Source of the DNA: Sva-07 sp963829585
Lineage (GTDB): Bacteria; Actinomycetota; Acidimicrobiia; Acidimicrobiales; Ilumatobacteraceae
Direction of reading: 5' to 3'
Length of the DNA: 64,000 nt
Assembly: GCA_963829585.1 (NCBI GenBank)
Contig: CAWHJD010000027.1
Coordinates: 62,001 to 126,000, forward strand
Shown here one piece after another: positions 47,385-56,464 of the stretch (position 1 is the stretch's first letter; the number at the start of each line of letters is the position of its first letter). A model generated the notes under the pieces. That model was not told where the DNA came from. It made no database searches and was given only the letters and a program-made list of their open reading frames with translations. The translations under genes were made by a program, and so were the position numbers.

Positions 47385-49316
47385 GTGTCGGCGCGGTCGC
47401 GTGCTCTCATCGGACTGGCGGGCGTGCTCACGACCGCCTACTTCGTCGTGCCGTCGAGCGCCACAGCCGAGGCACTTCGGGTCGTGTCGCCGGCAATTGC
47501 GGTCGGAGCGATCGCGGTCGGCGCCGCTGGATTCCAGCCGTTTCGACGGTGGCCGTGGGTTCTGATCGCCCTGTCGATGGGGCTGCTCGCAGCAGCGAAC
47601 CTGGTGTGGGCGGTGCTCTTCTTCGGCGGTGACGACACGTTCCCGTCCGCGAGCGACGCGCTCCACCTCATGTCGGCCGTGGCACTCGTCGTCGGTCTGT
47701 CGATCGTCTCGCGTGATTCGGAGGGCGAGAGTGACGGGCTCGGCGGGATCGAGGTGGCAGTCGTGGGCATTGCCGTCGGGCTCGGCGTGTGGCTCGCCGT
47801 CGTCGAGCCGTATCTCTCGGACGACGAACTCGCAGTCGGCGAACGGATCTGGGCGGTACTCGTACCCATGGTCGGGGCAGTGGCGGTGGCGATGGCTTCT
47901 CGGATGGCCATCAGGTCGCAGTTCCGCTCGGCAGCATCGACGTTGATGATGACCGGCGTCGTCCTGCTCGTCGTCGGCGACATCCTGCGCACCGTCGAAG
48001 AACTCCGCGTGGACTACGGCGCAGGCAGTCTCGTGGCGGCACTGATCATCCCGGCGTCGCTGTTCATCGGCGCTGCCGCGCTCGACCCCTCGATGAGGCA
48101 GATGAACCGAGCGGTCGTCGTCGGGCCGGTCTTCGGTTTCGGTCGCGTGATCTGGCTGAGCGTCGCTGCGCTCACGCCGCTCACCGTGCTGCTCACCCTG
48201 TTGGCCACCGGTCTCGGCAGTGCCACGACGAGGACGCTGGCCGCGATCTGCTCGGTCGTCGTCGTCGTGCTCGCACTCACCAGGATGTGGCGCCTGGTCG
48301 CCACGGTGCAGGGGCTGACGGAGCGCCGAGGGCAGGATCGGCTCGCTGCGATGGTCGAACACTCCAGCGACGTCGTGCTGCTCGTCGACGCCGACGGGAT
48401 CATCCGGTATGCGAGTCCGGGCCTCGCCAGCACGCTCGGGCACCGGTCGAGCGACTGGACGGGCCGATCGGTGATCGATCTGGTCTCGAGCGACGACCGT
48501 GGCGCCGCCGCCGCAGAGCTGCGCGAGGTGGTGCGGCTCGGGCACGGCGGCATGGTCAAGTTCGAGGCGAGCCTGGTGCGCGTCGACGGCGACCGTCGTC
48601 GCGTGGAGGCCACGATCGCCAATCTGCTCGGTGGAGACGCCGTCGACGGAATGGTCGCCACGTTCCGTGATGTGACCGAGCAGCGCGACCTCGAACGACA
48701 GCTGAGTCACCGGGCGTTCCACGACGAGCTGACCGGACTCGCGAATCGCGCGTTGTTCCTCGATCGGATGGATCACGCGCTGCGCGTCGTACGCCCCGAC
48801 TCCGATCCGGTGGTCGTGCTGTTCGTCGATCTCGACGACTTCAAGTCGGTCAACGATGCCCTCGGCCATGACGTCGGCGACCAGATGCTGCGAACGATCG
48901 CCGACCGGATCCGGCGTGTGTCCGGCGCCGGCGACACCCCGGCACGCCTCGGTGGCGACGAGTTCGCCCTCCTCCTCGAGGATCGCGGTGGAGTCGACCG
49001 GGCCATCGACGTGGCCGGGCAACTCCTGGCCGACCTGCACGAGCCGGTCGTGCTGGACGGGCATGCCGTTGCCGTGCTGGCGAGCGTCGGTGTCGCAGTC
49101 TCGAAACCCGGCATGACGACAGCCGGCTTGTTGCGTGATGCCGACACCGCCATGTACGAGGCGAAGCGGGCCGGGAAGTGTCAGGTCAAGATCTTCGATC
49201 CGACCATGAGACTGACGGCCTCGAGGCACCTCGAATTCCGCAGCGACCTGTCGCAGGCTCTCGCTCGCGGTCAGCTGCGACTCGTCCACCAGCCGGTGGT
49301 CGATCTGCAGACGTAG
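47385..49316 (+). CDS. Membrane PAS-GGDEF protein with truncated EAL remnant
   Basis: Probable diguanylate cyclase, about 643 aa. About eight membrane helices (residues 1-300) are followed by a PAS domain (AAMVEHSSDVVLLVDADG) and a GGDEF domain with an intact active loop (RLGGDEFALLLED) and DLDDFKSVNDALGHDVGD. The last 25 residues (EFRSDLSQALARGQLRLVHQPVVDLQT) are the beginning of an EAL phosphodiesterase domain, cut off by a stop. The start is unclear: GTG 47385 is chosen, TTG 47370 is possible. It interrupts the acyltransferase-pimA pair. Confidence 0.85.
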   Translation: MSARSRALIGLAGVLTTAYFVVPSSATAEALRVVSPAIAVGAIAVGAAGFQPFRRWPWVLIALSMGLLAAANLVWAVLFFGGDDTFPSASDALHLMSAVALVVGLSIVSRDSEGESDGLGGIEVAVVGIAVGLGVWLAVVEPYLSDDELAVGERIWAVLVPMVGAVAVAMASRMAIRSQFRSAASTLMMTGVVLLVVGDILRTVEELRVDYGAGSLVAALIIPASLFIGAAALDPSMRQMNRAVVVGPVFGFGRVIWLSVAALTPLTVLLTLLATGLGSATTRTLAAICSVVVVVLALTRMWRLVATVQGLTERRGQDRLAAMVEHSSDVVLLVDADGIIRYASPGLASTLGHRSSDWTGRSVIDLVSSDDRGAAAAELREVVRLGHGGMVKFEASLVRVDGDRRRVEATIANLLGGDAVDGMVATFRDVTEQRDLERQLSHRAFHDELTGLANRALFLDRMDHALRVVRPDSDPVVVLFVDLDDFKSVNDALGHDVGDQMLRTIADRIRRVSGAGDTPARLGGDEFALLLEDRGGVDRAIDVAGQLLADLHEPVVLDGHAVAVLASVGVAVSKPGMTTAGLLRDADTAMYEAKRAGKCQVKIFDPTMRLTASRHLEFRSDLSQALARGQLRLVHQPVVDLQT

Positions 49317-49376
49317 TGGGTCGTCGGTGCACGGACGGTCTTGGCGAACCCCGCGAAACTGGTGTACTCATTTCCC

Positions 49377-50489
49377 ATGAGGATCGGGATGGTCAGTCCG
49401 TACAGTCTGACCGTGCCCGGTGGTGTCCAGGCGCAGGTGCTCGGCCTGGCGCGCGAGTTGCGACGGCGGGGTCACGAGACCCGTGTACTCGGCCCGTGCG
49501 ACGGTCCACCGCCCGAGAGCTTCATCACACCACTCGGCGACTCGCTCCCGCTCTCGGCCAACGGCTCGGTGGCGCCGATCGCTCCTGACCCGTCGGCGGC
49601 ACTTCGAACACTTCGAGTGCTCAACGACGAACAGTTCGACGTGATCCACCTGCACGAGCCGCTCGCCCCGGGACCCACGTCGACGGCGTTGATGGTGCAT
49701 CGCGCACCCACGGTCGGCACGTTCCACATGGCGGGGACCTCGGCGAGCTATCGGATCCTCCGCCCGGCCCTCAGCCGCTTGATCACCCGTCTCGATCACA
49801 AGGTCGTCGTGTCCAAGGACGCGTTGGCGCTCGTACAGGCCTATCTGGGCGGCGACTACGAGGTGTTGTTCAACGGCGTCGAACTCGACGAGATCCGATC
49901 GGCCACACCATGGCCCGACAGCGGTGGCGACGATCCGGTCGTGTTCTTCTGCGGCCGCCACGAGGAACGCAAAGGTCTGCGCGTGCTCGTCCAGGCCGTG
50001 CAGCAGAATTCGCTGCCGCTTCGGGTGTGGATCGGCAGTGACGGCCCGGACACCGAGGAACTGATGGGCTCGACGGCCGGCGACCCACGGTTCGAGTGGC
50101 TCGGGCGGGTCACCGACGACGAGAAATTCTCCCGACTGCGCTCGGCTGACATCTTCTGTGCGCCCTCCCTGCACGGCGAATCGTTCGGGGTGGTGTTGAT
50201 CGAGGCCATGGCGGCCGGAACCACGGTCGTGGCCAGCGCGCTCGACGGGTATCGGAACGTGGCGACCGACGACGTCGATTCGATCCTCGTCGAGCCGGGT
50301 GATCCGGGAGCGCTCGCCGACGCGTTGCGTTCGATCATCCACGATCGAGCCCTCGCCGACCGGCTCCGCGACGCCGGCATGCAGCGTGCGAACCAGTTCG
50401 CCATGACCTCGCTGGCCGACCGCTACCTGGAGATCTACGGCGCGCTCGTCGCCGGTCGAGCCATCGCCGGTCGAGCCATCGCCGGTTGA
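49377..50489 (+). CDS. pimA: Phosphatidylinositol alpha-mannosyltransferase PimA
   Basis: GT4-family enzyme of 370 aa that adds the first mannose to phosphatidylinositol. VSPYSLTVPGGVQAQVLGLA is the PimA N-terminal signature, followed by IHLHEPLAPGPTS, FCGRHEERKG and the GT4 nucleotide-sugar motif HGESFGVVLIEAMAAG. The extreme C-terminus carries a 15-bp tandem repeat (50451-50465 and 50466-50480) encoding GRAIA units. Confidence 0.92.
   Translation: MRIGMVSPYSLTVPGGVQAQVLGLARELRRRGHETRVLGPCDGPPPESFITPLGDSLPLSANGSVAPIAPDPSAALRTLRVLNDEQFDVIHLHEPLAPGPTSTALMVHRAPTVGTFHMAGTSASYRILRPALSRLITRLDHKVVVSKDALALVQAYLGGDYEVLFNGVELDEIRSATPWPDSGGDDPVVFFCGRHEERKGLRVLVQAVQQNSLPLRVWIGSDGPDTEELMGSTAGDPRFEWLGRVTDDEKFSRLRSADIFCAPSLHGESFGVVLIEAMAAGTTVVASALDGYRNVATDDVDSILVEPGDPGALADALRSIIHDRALADRLRDAGMQRANQFAMTSLADRYLEIYGALVAGRAIAGRAIAG
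50451..50480 (+). repeat. 15-bp tandem repeat at the pimA 3' end
   Basis: GCCGGTCGAGCCATC occurs twice in a row, followed by a partial third unit that runs into the stop codon. It lengthens the PimA tail by GRAIA units and keeps the frame. Confidence 0.85.
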
Positions 50490-50504
50490 TCCGCGCTCGG
50501 CCCG

Positions 50505-50510
50505 TACACT
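50505..50510 (+). promoter_or_regulatory. -10 box for leaderless lemA
   Basis: TACACT ends 7 nt before the lemA ATG in the 28-bp gap after pimA. Confidence 0.5.
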
Positions 50511-50517
50511 GGTCGCC

Positions 50518-51072
50518 ATGCTCCCCGTCATCATCGTGATCATCGTCGTGGTGATCCTGGTGGGGGTGGTGATCGCCGCGTACAACGGGCTCGTTCGCTC
50601 GCGAAACCAGGTGGAGAATGCCTGGTCGCAGATCGACGTGCAGTTGAAGCGCCGGCTCGACCTCATCCCCAACCTCGTCGAAACCGTCAAGGGCTACGCG
50701 GCCCACGAACGCGAAACACTGGCTGCGGTGGTCGCAGCGCGCAATGCGGCACTCGCCGCTCCCGACACCCCGAGGGCGCAGGCGAACGCCGATGACGTGC
50801 TGACCGGTGCGCTGCGCCAGCTCTTCGCCCTCAGTGAGGCATATCCGGACCTCAAGGCCAACCAGAACTTCCTGGCCCTGCAGGAAGAGCTCACCGCCAC
50901 CGAAGGACGGGTGGCGTACGCCCGCCAGTTCTACAACGACAGCGTGCTCACCTACGACAACAAGCTCGAGTCGTTCCCGACCGTGGTGCTCGCCAAGATG
51001 TTCAACTTCGAGCCACGCGAGTACTTCGAGGCCGACGAGCAGGCGCGAACCGTTCCGACCGTCGAGTTCTGA
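50518..51072 (+). CDS. lemA: LemA-family membrane protein
   Basis: 184 aa. One N-terminal membrane helix (residues 2-21), then the LemA helical bundle RNQVENAWSQIDVQLKRR, DLIPNLVETVKGYAAHE, FLALQEELTATEGRVAYAR and FYNDSVLTYDNKLESFPT. The role of the family is unclear. It is paired with htpX 13 bp downstream, a frequent pairing that suggests shared membrane quality control. Confidence 0.92.
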   Translation: MLPVIIVIIVVVILVGVVIAAYNGLVRSRNQVENAWSQIDVQLKRRLDLIPNLVETVKGYAAHERETLAAVVAARNAALAAPDTPRAQANADDVLTGALRQLFALSEAYPDLKANQNFLALQEELTATEGRVAYARQFYNDSVLTYDNKLESFPTVVLAKMFNFEPREYFEADEQARTVPTVEF

Positions 51073-51085
51073 CGCGTCGTCATCC

Positions 51086-51991
51086 ATGTTTGAACTGATC
51101 CGATCGAACAAGCGACGAAGCGTGGCGCTCGTCGCCGGCTTCATCGTCGTCGTCGCACTCGTCGGCGCCGCCATCGGGTGGGTCGTCGGCAACGGCATCG
51201 CCTTCACCATTGCTGCGCTGGTGATCAGCGCGCTCATCGCCTTCACGTCGTACTGGAAGGCCGACAAGATCGCGTTGTCGGTGAGCCGGGCGCGTCCTGC
51301 TCCGCCCGAGGACTATGCCCGGCTGCACAACCTGGTCGAGGGCTTGTGCATCGCGGGGGGCATTCCCAAGCCGGGGATCTACGTGATCGACGACCCCGCA
51401 CCGAATGCGTTCGCCACCGGCCGCAACCCGAACCATGCGGCGATCGCCGTGACCACGGGCCTGCTCGAAATGATGAACCGCGTCGAACTCGAAGGCGTGA
51501 TCGCCCACGAACTGAGCCACATCCGCAACTACGACATTCTCGTGTCGACCCTCGCTGTGACACTGGTCGGGGCCGTGGCACTGATGAGCGACCTCGCGAT
51601 CCGCACGATGTGGTGGAACGGTGGGCGTGTCACCCGCAACGGCGACCGCGGTGACGGCAACAATCCGTTGGCCTGGATCGGCATCATCATGCTCATCCTC
51701 GCCCCGATCGTCGCCAAGGCGATGCAGGCCACGATCTCCCGACGCCGCGAAACCCTGGCCGACGTCAGCGCCTGCCAGCTCACCAGATACCCGCCCGGGC
51801 TGATCTCCGCGCTGGAGAAATTGAAGGCTGACACGACGGTGACGCATTCTGCCTCCACCGCTACGGCACACTTGTGGATCGAGCAGCCCATGAGTGGCGT
51901 CGGTGACGACGGCAAGTTGGGCGGCATCCACAAACTGTTCGACACCCACCCCCCGCTCGACGAGCGCATTGCCCTGCTGAGAGAACTCTGA
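51086..51991 (+). CDS. htpX: M48-family membrane metalloprotease HtpX
   Basis: Zinc endopeptidase of 301 aa for misfolded membrane proteins. Two N-terminal helices, the HEXXH motif in VIAHELSHIRNYD, a second hydrophobic hairpin, and RRRETLADVSACQLTRYP, which holds the third zinc ligand (Glu). The C-terminal THPPLDERIALL is typical. The start is the ATG at 51086. The stop shares one base with the next ATG (TGATG). Confidence 0.92.
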   Translation: MFELIRSNKRRSVALVAGFIVVVALVGAAIGWVVGNGIAFTIAALVISALIAFTSYWKADKIALSVSRARPAPPEDYARLHNLVEGLCIAGGIPKPGIYVIDDPAPNAFATGRNPNHAAIAVTTGLLEMMNRVELEGVIAHELSHIRNYDILVSTLAVTLVGAVALMSDLAIRTMWWNGGRVTRNGDRGDGNNPLAWIGIIMLILAPIVAKAMQATISRRRETLADVSACQLTRYPPGLISALEKLKADTTVTHSASTATAHLWIEQPMSGVGDDGKLGGIHKLFDTHPPLDERIALLREL

Positions 51992-53091
51992 TGAAACTGA
52001 TCCGCCCGTTCATGGGTCTCGCCGCTCTCGCCCTGGTCGCCGCCGCGTGCGGTGGCGGGGGAGAGTCCGCCGATTCCACGAGTACGACTCTCGTCGTCCA
52101 CGACCACGACCACGGTGAAGGCAACGACCACCACGTCGTCGTCGACGTCGACCACGACCACGATCCCGGCGACGATCCGTCAGCCGCTCACGGGTGAGCC
52201 GCTCGCGAGCGCCGATGACATCATCCAGCGCCCCGCCCTCGTCGCCAAGATCGACAACAATGCCGCCGCCGTGCCCAATCACAGTGGCCTGGCCGTTGCC
52301 GACATCGTGTTCGAGGAGGTGGTCGAGGGTCGCACCACCCGGTTCGCGGCAGTCTTCCACTCGCAGAGTTCGGATCCGATCGGCCCCATCCGCTCGGGCC
52401 GTACGCAGGACATCGCCCTGTTCTCGTCGTTCAACAGCCCGTTGTTCGTGTGGAGCGGCGGGAATCCCGGCGTCACGCGCCTGATCAACGAGTCGACGCT
52501 GATCAACATGGGCCCGAGCGTGGCCTCGGGCTACTACCGGGGGCCCGGCAGTGCCCCGCACAACCTCTACACCAGTACCGACAACATCTGGTTCCAGACC
52601 CCGCCCGACCAGCCGGGTCCGCCGCAGCAGCAGTACCAGTACCTCGACGAGGGCGAGGCGGTCGACGGCACTGCCGACAAGCGGGCGTGAAGGTACGCGT
52701 CGGCAGCGAGAACATCGAGTGGACGTGGAACCCGGAGCTCACCAAGTTCGAGCGTTCGCAGCGTGGCAAGCCGCACGTGGACAAGGTCTTCGGTCGGATC
52801 GGCGCCACGAACGTGATCGTCATGGGCGTGGAGTACGACCGCAGTGTCGTCGATCGCAACAGTCCCGAAGCGCAAACGATCGGCGAGGGGCCCATCTGGA
52901 TGTTCACCGGCGGACAGGTCCGTGAGGGCACGTGGAAGCGCGAGAACGGCTTCTATGCGATCGAATTCCTGACCGCCGACGGCCAACCGATGGAACTCGC
53001 ACCCGGCAACACCTGGATCGAACTCGCCGACATCGCCGATGTCCTCGCCGGTGGGGTGCAGGTGTTGGAAGCAGCACCACCTTCGCCCTGA
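51991..53091 (+). CDS. DUF3048 (YerB-like) lipoprotein, two frameshifts
   Basis: Secreted lipoprotein of about 366 aa after correction. The signal peptide ends in a lipobox at LVAAACGGGG. A Ser/Thr linker (TTTTTVKATTTTSSSTSTTTT) follows, then DUF3048: RPALVAKIDNNAAAVPNHSG, DIVFEEVVEGRTTRFAAVFH, DPIGPIRSGRTQDI, and a C-terminal part with IEWTWNPELTKFERSQRG and GQVREGTWKRE. The frame shifts near 52088-52091 (one extra base) and near 52681-52690 (one missing base). Its biochemical role is unknown. Confidence 0.82.
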
Positions 53092-53122
53092 TTCGGCACC
53101 GCGGGAATCCGCCCGACGAAAG

Positions 53123-53128
53123 TACGAT
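53123..53128 (+). promoter_or_regulatory. -10 box for leaderless pdxS
   Basis: TACGAT ends 6 nt before the pdxS ATG at 53135. No PdxR-type regulator is visible in the window. Confidence 0.5.
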
Positions 53129-53134
53129 GTGCAG

Positions 53135-54022
53135 ATGACCGAGAGTCGCAGCACCGGAACCTTCCCCGTCAAGCGGGGCCTCGCCGAGATGATGAAGGGG
53201 GGCGTCATCATGGACGTCGTCACCCCGGGTCAGGCGAAGGTCGCAGAAGATGCCGGCGCCGTGGCCGTCATGGCCCTCGAGCGGGTTCCGGCCGACATCC
53301 GTCGCGATGGCGGCGTTGCCCGGATGAGCGACCCGGAGATGATCGACGGCATCCAGGCCGCGGTGTCGATTCCGGTGATGGCCAAGGTCCGCATCGGACA
53401 CTTCGTCGAGGCCCAGATCCTGCAGGCGCTCGGCGTCGACTTCATCGACGAGTCCGAAGTGCTCACACCGGCCGACGAGGCCCACCACATCGACAAGTTC
53501 GCGTTCGACGTGCCGTTCGTCTGCGGGGCGACCAATCTCGGTGAGGCGTTGCGGCGCATCTCGGAGGGCGCTGCGATGATCCGCTCCAAGGGCGAGGCCG
53601 GCACGGGCAACGTCGTCGAGGCCGTCCGCCACCTCCGTTCGATCATCGGCGACATCAGGAAGATCACCCAGGCCGACCAGGCCGAACTCTTCGAATGGGC
53701 CAAGCGCCTGCAGGCCCCGCTGCCGCTCGTCCAGGAGATCGCCGAGACCGGCAAGCTCCAGGTCCCGTTGTTCTGCGCCGGTGGCCTCGCCACCCCCGCT
53801 GATGCCGCCCTGGCGATGCAACTCGGCGCCGAGGCCGTGTTCGTCGGTTCGGGGATCTTCAAGTCCGAGGACCCGGCCCCGCGAGCCAAGGCGATCGTCG
53901 AGGCGACGACACACTTCAACGACCCCGACATCCTGGCCAAGGTGAGTCGCGGCCTGGGCGCCCCGATGACGGGTATCGAGATGGACGACATCAACCAGCG
54001 ATATGCCGATCGGGGCTGGTGA
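53135..54022 (+). CDS. pdxS: Pyridoxal 5'-phosphate synthase subunit PdxS
   Basis: Synthase subunit that builds PLP from ribose 5-phosphate, glyceraldehyde 3-phosphate and ammonia. The 295-aa (beta/alpha)8 barrel has GGVIMDVVTPGQAKVAEDAG (catalytic Asp), the Schiff-base Lys in PVMAKVRIGHFVEAQIL, DESEVLTPAD and a late second Lys in RSKGEAGTGN. It overlaps pdxT by 20 bp. PLP supply matches the YggS protein in this window functionally. Confidence 0.97.
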   Translation: MTESRSTGTFPVKRGLAEMMKGGVIMDVVTPGQAKVAEDAGAVAVMALERVPADIRRDGGVARMSDPEMIDGIQAAVSIPVMAKVRIGHFVEAQILQALGVDFIDESEVLTPADEAHHIDKFAFDVPFVCGATNLGEALRRISEGAAMIRSKGEAGTGNVVEAVRHLRSIIGDIRKITQADQAELFEWAKRLQAPLPLVQEIAETGKLQVPLFCAGGLATPADAALAMQLGAEAVFVGSGIFKSEDPAPRAKAIVEATTHFNDPDILAKVSRGLGAPMTGIEMDDINQRYADRGW

Positions 54023-54623
54023 CACGAAGCCGGGCGGTTCTGGACCCACCATCGGGGTGCTGGCGCTCCAAGGTGCGTTCGAGGTCCATCAGCAGCGACT
54101 GCATCGGCTCGGCGTACGCGCCCCGCTCGTCCGGACACCGCGGGAGTTGGATGCGGTCGACGCATTGATCCTGCCCGGCGGCGAGAGCACGACGATGTCC
54201 CGGCTCCTCACCACGAGCGGGCTGTTCGATGTCCTCAAGGGACGTCTCGCCGACGGCATGGCCGTCTTCGGGACGTGTGCCGGGATGATCCTGTGTGCGA
54301 CCGATGTTCTCGACGCCCGGCCCGACCAGCGCGGTTTCGACCTGATCGACATCACGGTGCGACGCAACGGTTATGGCCGCCAGCTCGACAGTTTCGAGGC
54401 CGACATCGACGTCGAAGGTCTCGATTCGGCGTTCCACGCGGTGTTCATCCGTGCGCCCCTGGTCGAGCGGGTGGGTCCCGACGTGGAGATACTTGCCCGC
54501 CACGACGATGTGCCTGTTCTCGTACGAGGCGGACGTTGTACCGTGGCGGCGTTCCATCCTGAACTCACCGATGACACACGGTTGCACGAACTGTTCGTCG
54601 AGCACGTGTCGTCGACGAACTGA
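54003..54623 (+). CDS. pdxT: PLP synthase glutaminase subunit PdxT
   Basis: Class I glutamine amidotransferase of 206 aa that feeds ammonia to PdxS. IGVLALQGAFEVH, LILPGGESTTMSRL, the nucleophile Cys in FGTCAGMIL, and AAFHPELTDD with the catalytic His-Glu pair are present. The ATG lies within pdxS. An N-terminal extension of about 15 residues precedes the core. Confidence 0.94.
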   Translation: MPIGAGDTKPGGSGPTIGVLALQGAFEVHQQRLHRLGVRAPLVRTPRELDAVDALILPGGESTTMSRLLTTSGLFDVLKGRLADGMAVFGTCAGMILCATDVLDARPDQRGFDLIDITVRRNGYGRQLDSFEADIDVEGLDSAFHAVFIRAPLVERVGPDVEILARHDDVPVLVRGGRCTVAAFHPELTDDTRLHELFVEHVSSTN

Positions 54624-54643
54624 CGTGACCTGAAAGAGACGAC

Positions 54644-55393
54644 ATGTCCGGCCACTCCAAATGGGCAACGATCAAGCACAAGAAGGGCGCTGCCGACAAG
54701 GCGCGCGGCAAGCTGTTCGCCAAGCTCGCCCGGCAGATCGAGGTGGCGGCCAAGAGCGGCGGCGACGTCGACACGAATCCCACGCTGCGCACGGCGGTCC
54801 AGAAGGCCAAGGCGGGCCGGATGACCAACGACGCCATCGACCGGGCCATCAAGCGTGGCACCGGTACCGATGACGGCGGCACGTACGAGAGCATCATGTA
54901 CGAGGGGTATGCACCCGGCGGTGTGGCGCTGATGATCGACGTGCTCACCGACAACCGCAACCGAACCGGAGCCGAGATCCGCAACATCTTCTCGAAGCTC
55001 GGCGGCTCGATGGCCGAGCCGGGCGCAGTCGGCTGGCAGTTCCACCGCCGAGGAGTGATCCTGACCGGCGAGGGCGTCGACGAGGACACCATCATGATGG
55101 CGGCGATCGAAGCAGGTGCCGACGACGTGATCGCCGAGGGTGACGGGACCTTCCGCGTGATGACCGATCCGTCGATCGTGTACGACGTGAAGGCGGCCAT
55201 CGACGAGACCGGCATCGAGGTGATCTCGGCGGATTCGCCGATGGTGGCGGAGAACCTCGTGCCGGTGACCGACACCGCCGACGCCAAGGCGATCCTGCGC
55301 ATCCTCGATGCCCTCGAGGACAACGACGACGTGCAGGACGTGTTCTCGAACTTCGACATGAGCGACGAGCTGATGGAAGTGGCGGCATCGTGA
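54644..55393 (+). CDS. yebC: YebC/PmpR-family protein (TACO1-like)
   Basis: 249 aa. SGHSKWATIKHKKGAADKAR is the invariant N-terminus, followed by YEGYAPGGVALMIDVLTDNRN and LGGSMAEPGAVGWQF. Family members act in translation of difficult peptide stretches or as transcription regulators. Its place upstream of ruvCAB is conserved in Actinobacteria. The stop overlaps the bcp start (GTGA). Confidence 0.94.
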   Translation: MSGHSKWATIKHKKGAADKARGKLFAKLARQIEVAAKSGGDVDTNPTLRTAVQKAKAGRMTNDAIDRAIKRGTGTDDGGTYESIMYEGYAPGGVALMIDVLTDNRNRTGAEIRNIFSKLGGSMAEPGAVGWQFHRRGVILTGEGVDEDTIMMAAIEAGADDVIAEGDGTFRVMTDPSIVYDVKAAIDETGIEVISADSPMVAENLVPVTDTADAKAILRILDALEDNDDVQDVFSNFDMSDELMEVAAS

Positions 55394-55845
55394 GTCTCGG
55401 TGTCGGCGAACAGGCTCCCGATTTCACACTGCCCGGCACCGGCGGGCGCGACTACTCGTTGTCCGAGTTCAGGGGCCAGCCGGTCGTTCTCGTGTTCTAC
55501 CCCGGTGACGACACGCCGGTGTGCACCAAGCAGCTCAACAGCTACAACGACGATCTCGAGCAGTTCAGCGAGATGAACGCGCAGGTGCTCGGCATCTCGG
55601 CGCAGGACGTGTCGAGCCACGACGCGTTCGCGGGCAAGCACGGTTTCGACTTTCCGCTGCTCGCCGACACCGACAAGGCGGTCGCCGGACAGTACGGGAC
55701 GCTCGGCCCCATCGGCTTTCCCCGCCGCAGCGTCTTCATCGTCGACGCCGACGGCATCGTGCGTTACGCGCACCGGGCGATCGCCGGGCTCACGTTCCGG
55801 CCGGTCAAGGAACTGATCGCCGAGTTGGAGAAGATCACCAGTTGA
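55390..55845 (+). CDS. bcp: Peroxiredoxin, Bcp/PrxQ type, one-Cys
   Basis: Thiol peroxidase of 151 aa. APDFTLPGTGG and the peroxidatic Cys in FYPGDDTPVCTKQLNSY are clear. The usual PrxQ resolving Cys five residues later is absent, so this would be a one-Cys form relying on an external thiol such as mycothiol (inference). The GTG overlaps the yebC stop. It separates yebC from ruvC. Confidence 0.9.
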   Translation: MSLGVGEQAPDFTLPGTGGRDYSLSEFRGQPVVLVFYPGDDTPVCTKQLNSYNDDLEQFSEMNAQVLGISAQDVSSHDAFAGKHGFDFPLLADTDKAVAGQYGTLGPIGFPRRSVFIVDADGIVRYAHRAIAGLTFRPVKELIAELEKITS

Positions 55846-55859
55846 TGCGGTCGGCGCAC

Positions 55860-55865
55860 TAGTCT
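55860..55865 (+). promoter_or_regulatory. -10 box for leaderless ruvC
   Basis: TAGTCT ends 8 nt before the ruvC GTG at 55874 in the 28-bp gap. No SOS box was recognised. Confidence 0.45.
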
Positions 55866-55873
55866 TCGAACCT

Positions 55874-56464
55874 GTGTTCGCCAATGCCGCTGATTCCCGG
55901 CCGTCGAGATCGACCTGCCGAGTGCTGGGAATCGATCCCGGACTCACCCGATGTGGGTACGCCGTGATCGACGGCCGCGGGTCGGCACGTGCGGTCGCGA
56001 TCTCGCTCGGTGTCATCACGACACCTCCGAGCGATCCACTCCCGCAGCGGCTCGCGGCGCTGCGCACGGAGTTCACCGCCCTCATCGCCGAGTTCGCCCC
56101 GCACGTCGTGGCGGTCGAGCAGGTGTTCTTCCAGGTCAACGTTCGTACGGCGATGAGCGTCGGACAGGCCAGTGGACTCGCGCTCGCCGAGGCATCGCTC
56201 GCCGGATGTGAGGTCGTCCAGTACACGCCGAATCAGGTGAAGGACGCCGTCGCCGGGTGGGGTGGCGCCGACAAGGAGCAGGTGCAGAAGATGGTGCAGG
56301 CCCGCCTCGGCCTCAGCATGCTGCCGAAACCAGCCGACGCCGCCGACGCCGCCGCGTTGGCACTGTGCCATCTGGCGATGTCGCCGGTGCTCTCGCCCCG
56401 CGCCCGCGCCGCCGCGTCACACGGTGCCGGGTCAAACGTGACGTCACGGGAGCGCAGCGCATGA
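55874..56464 (+). CDS. ruvC: Holliday junction endonuclease RuvC
   Basis: 196 aa. Catalytic acidic residues are in RVLGIDPGLTRCGYAV, VAVEQVFFQVN and PADAADAAALALCHL. YTPNQVKDAVAGWGGADKEQVQKMV is the DNA-binding region. The C-terminal 25 residues are variable. It overlaps ruvA by 4 bp (ATGA), and ruvA-ruvB follow as one operon. Confidence 0.95.
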   Translation: MFANAADSRPSRSTCRVLGIDPGLTRCGYAVIDGRGSARAVAISLGVITTPPSDPLPQRLAALRTEFTALIAEFAPHVVAVEQVFFQVNVRTAMSVGQASGLALAEASLAGCEVVQYTPNQVKDAVAGWGGADKEQVQKMVQARLGLSMLPKPADAADAAALALCHLAMSPVLSPRARAAASHGAGSNVTSRERSA

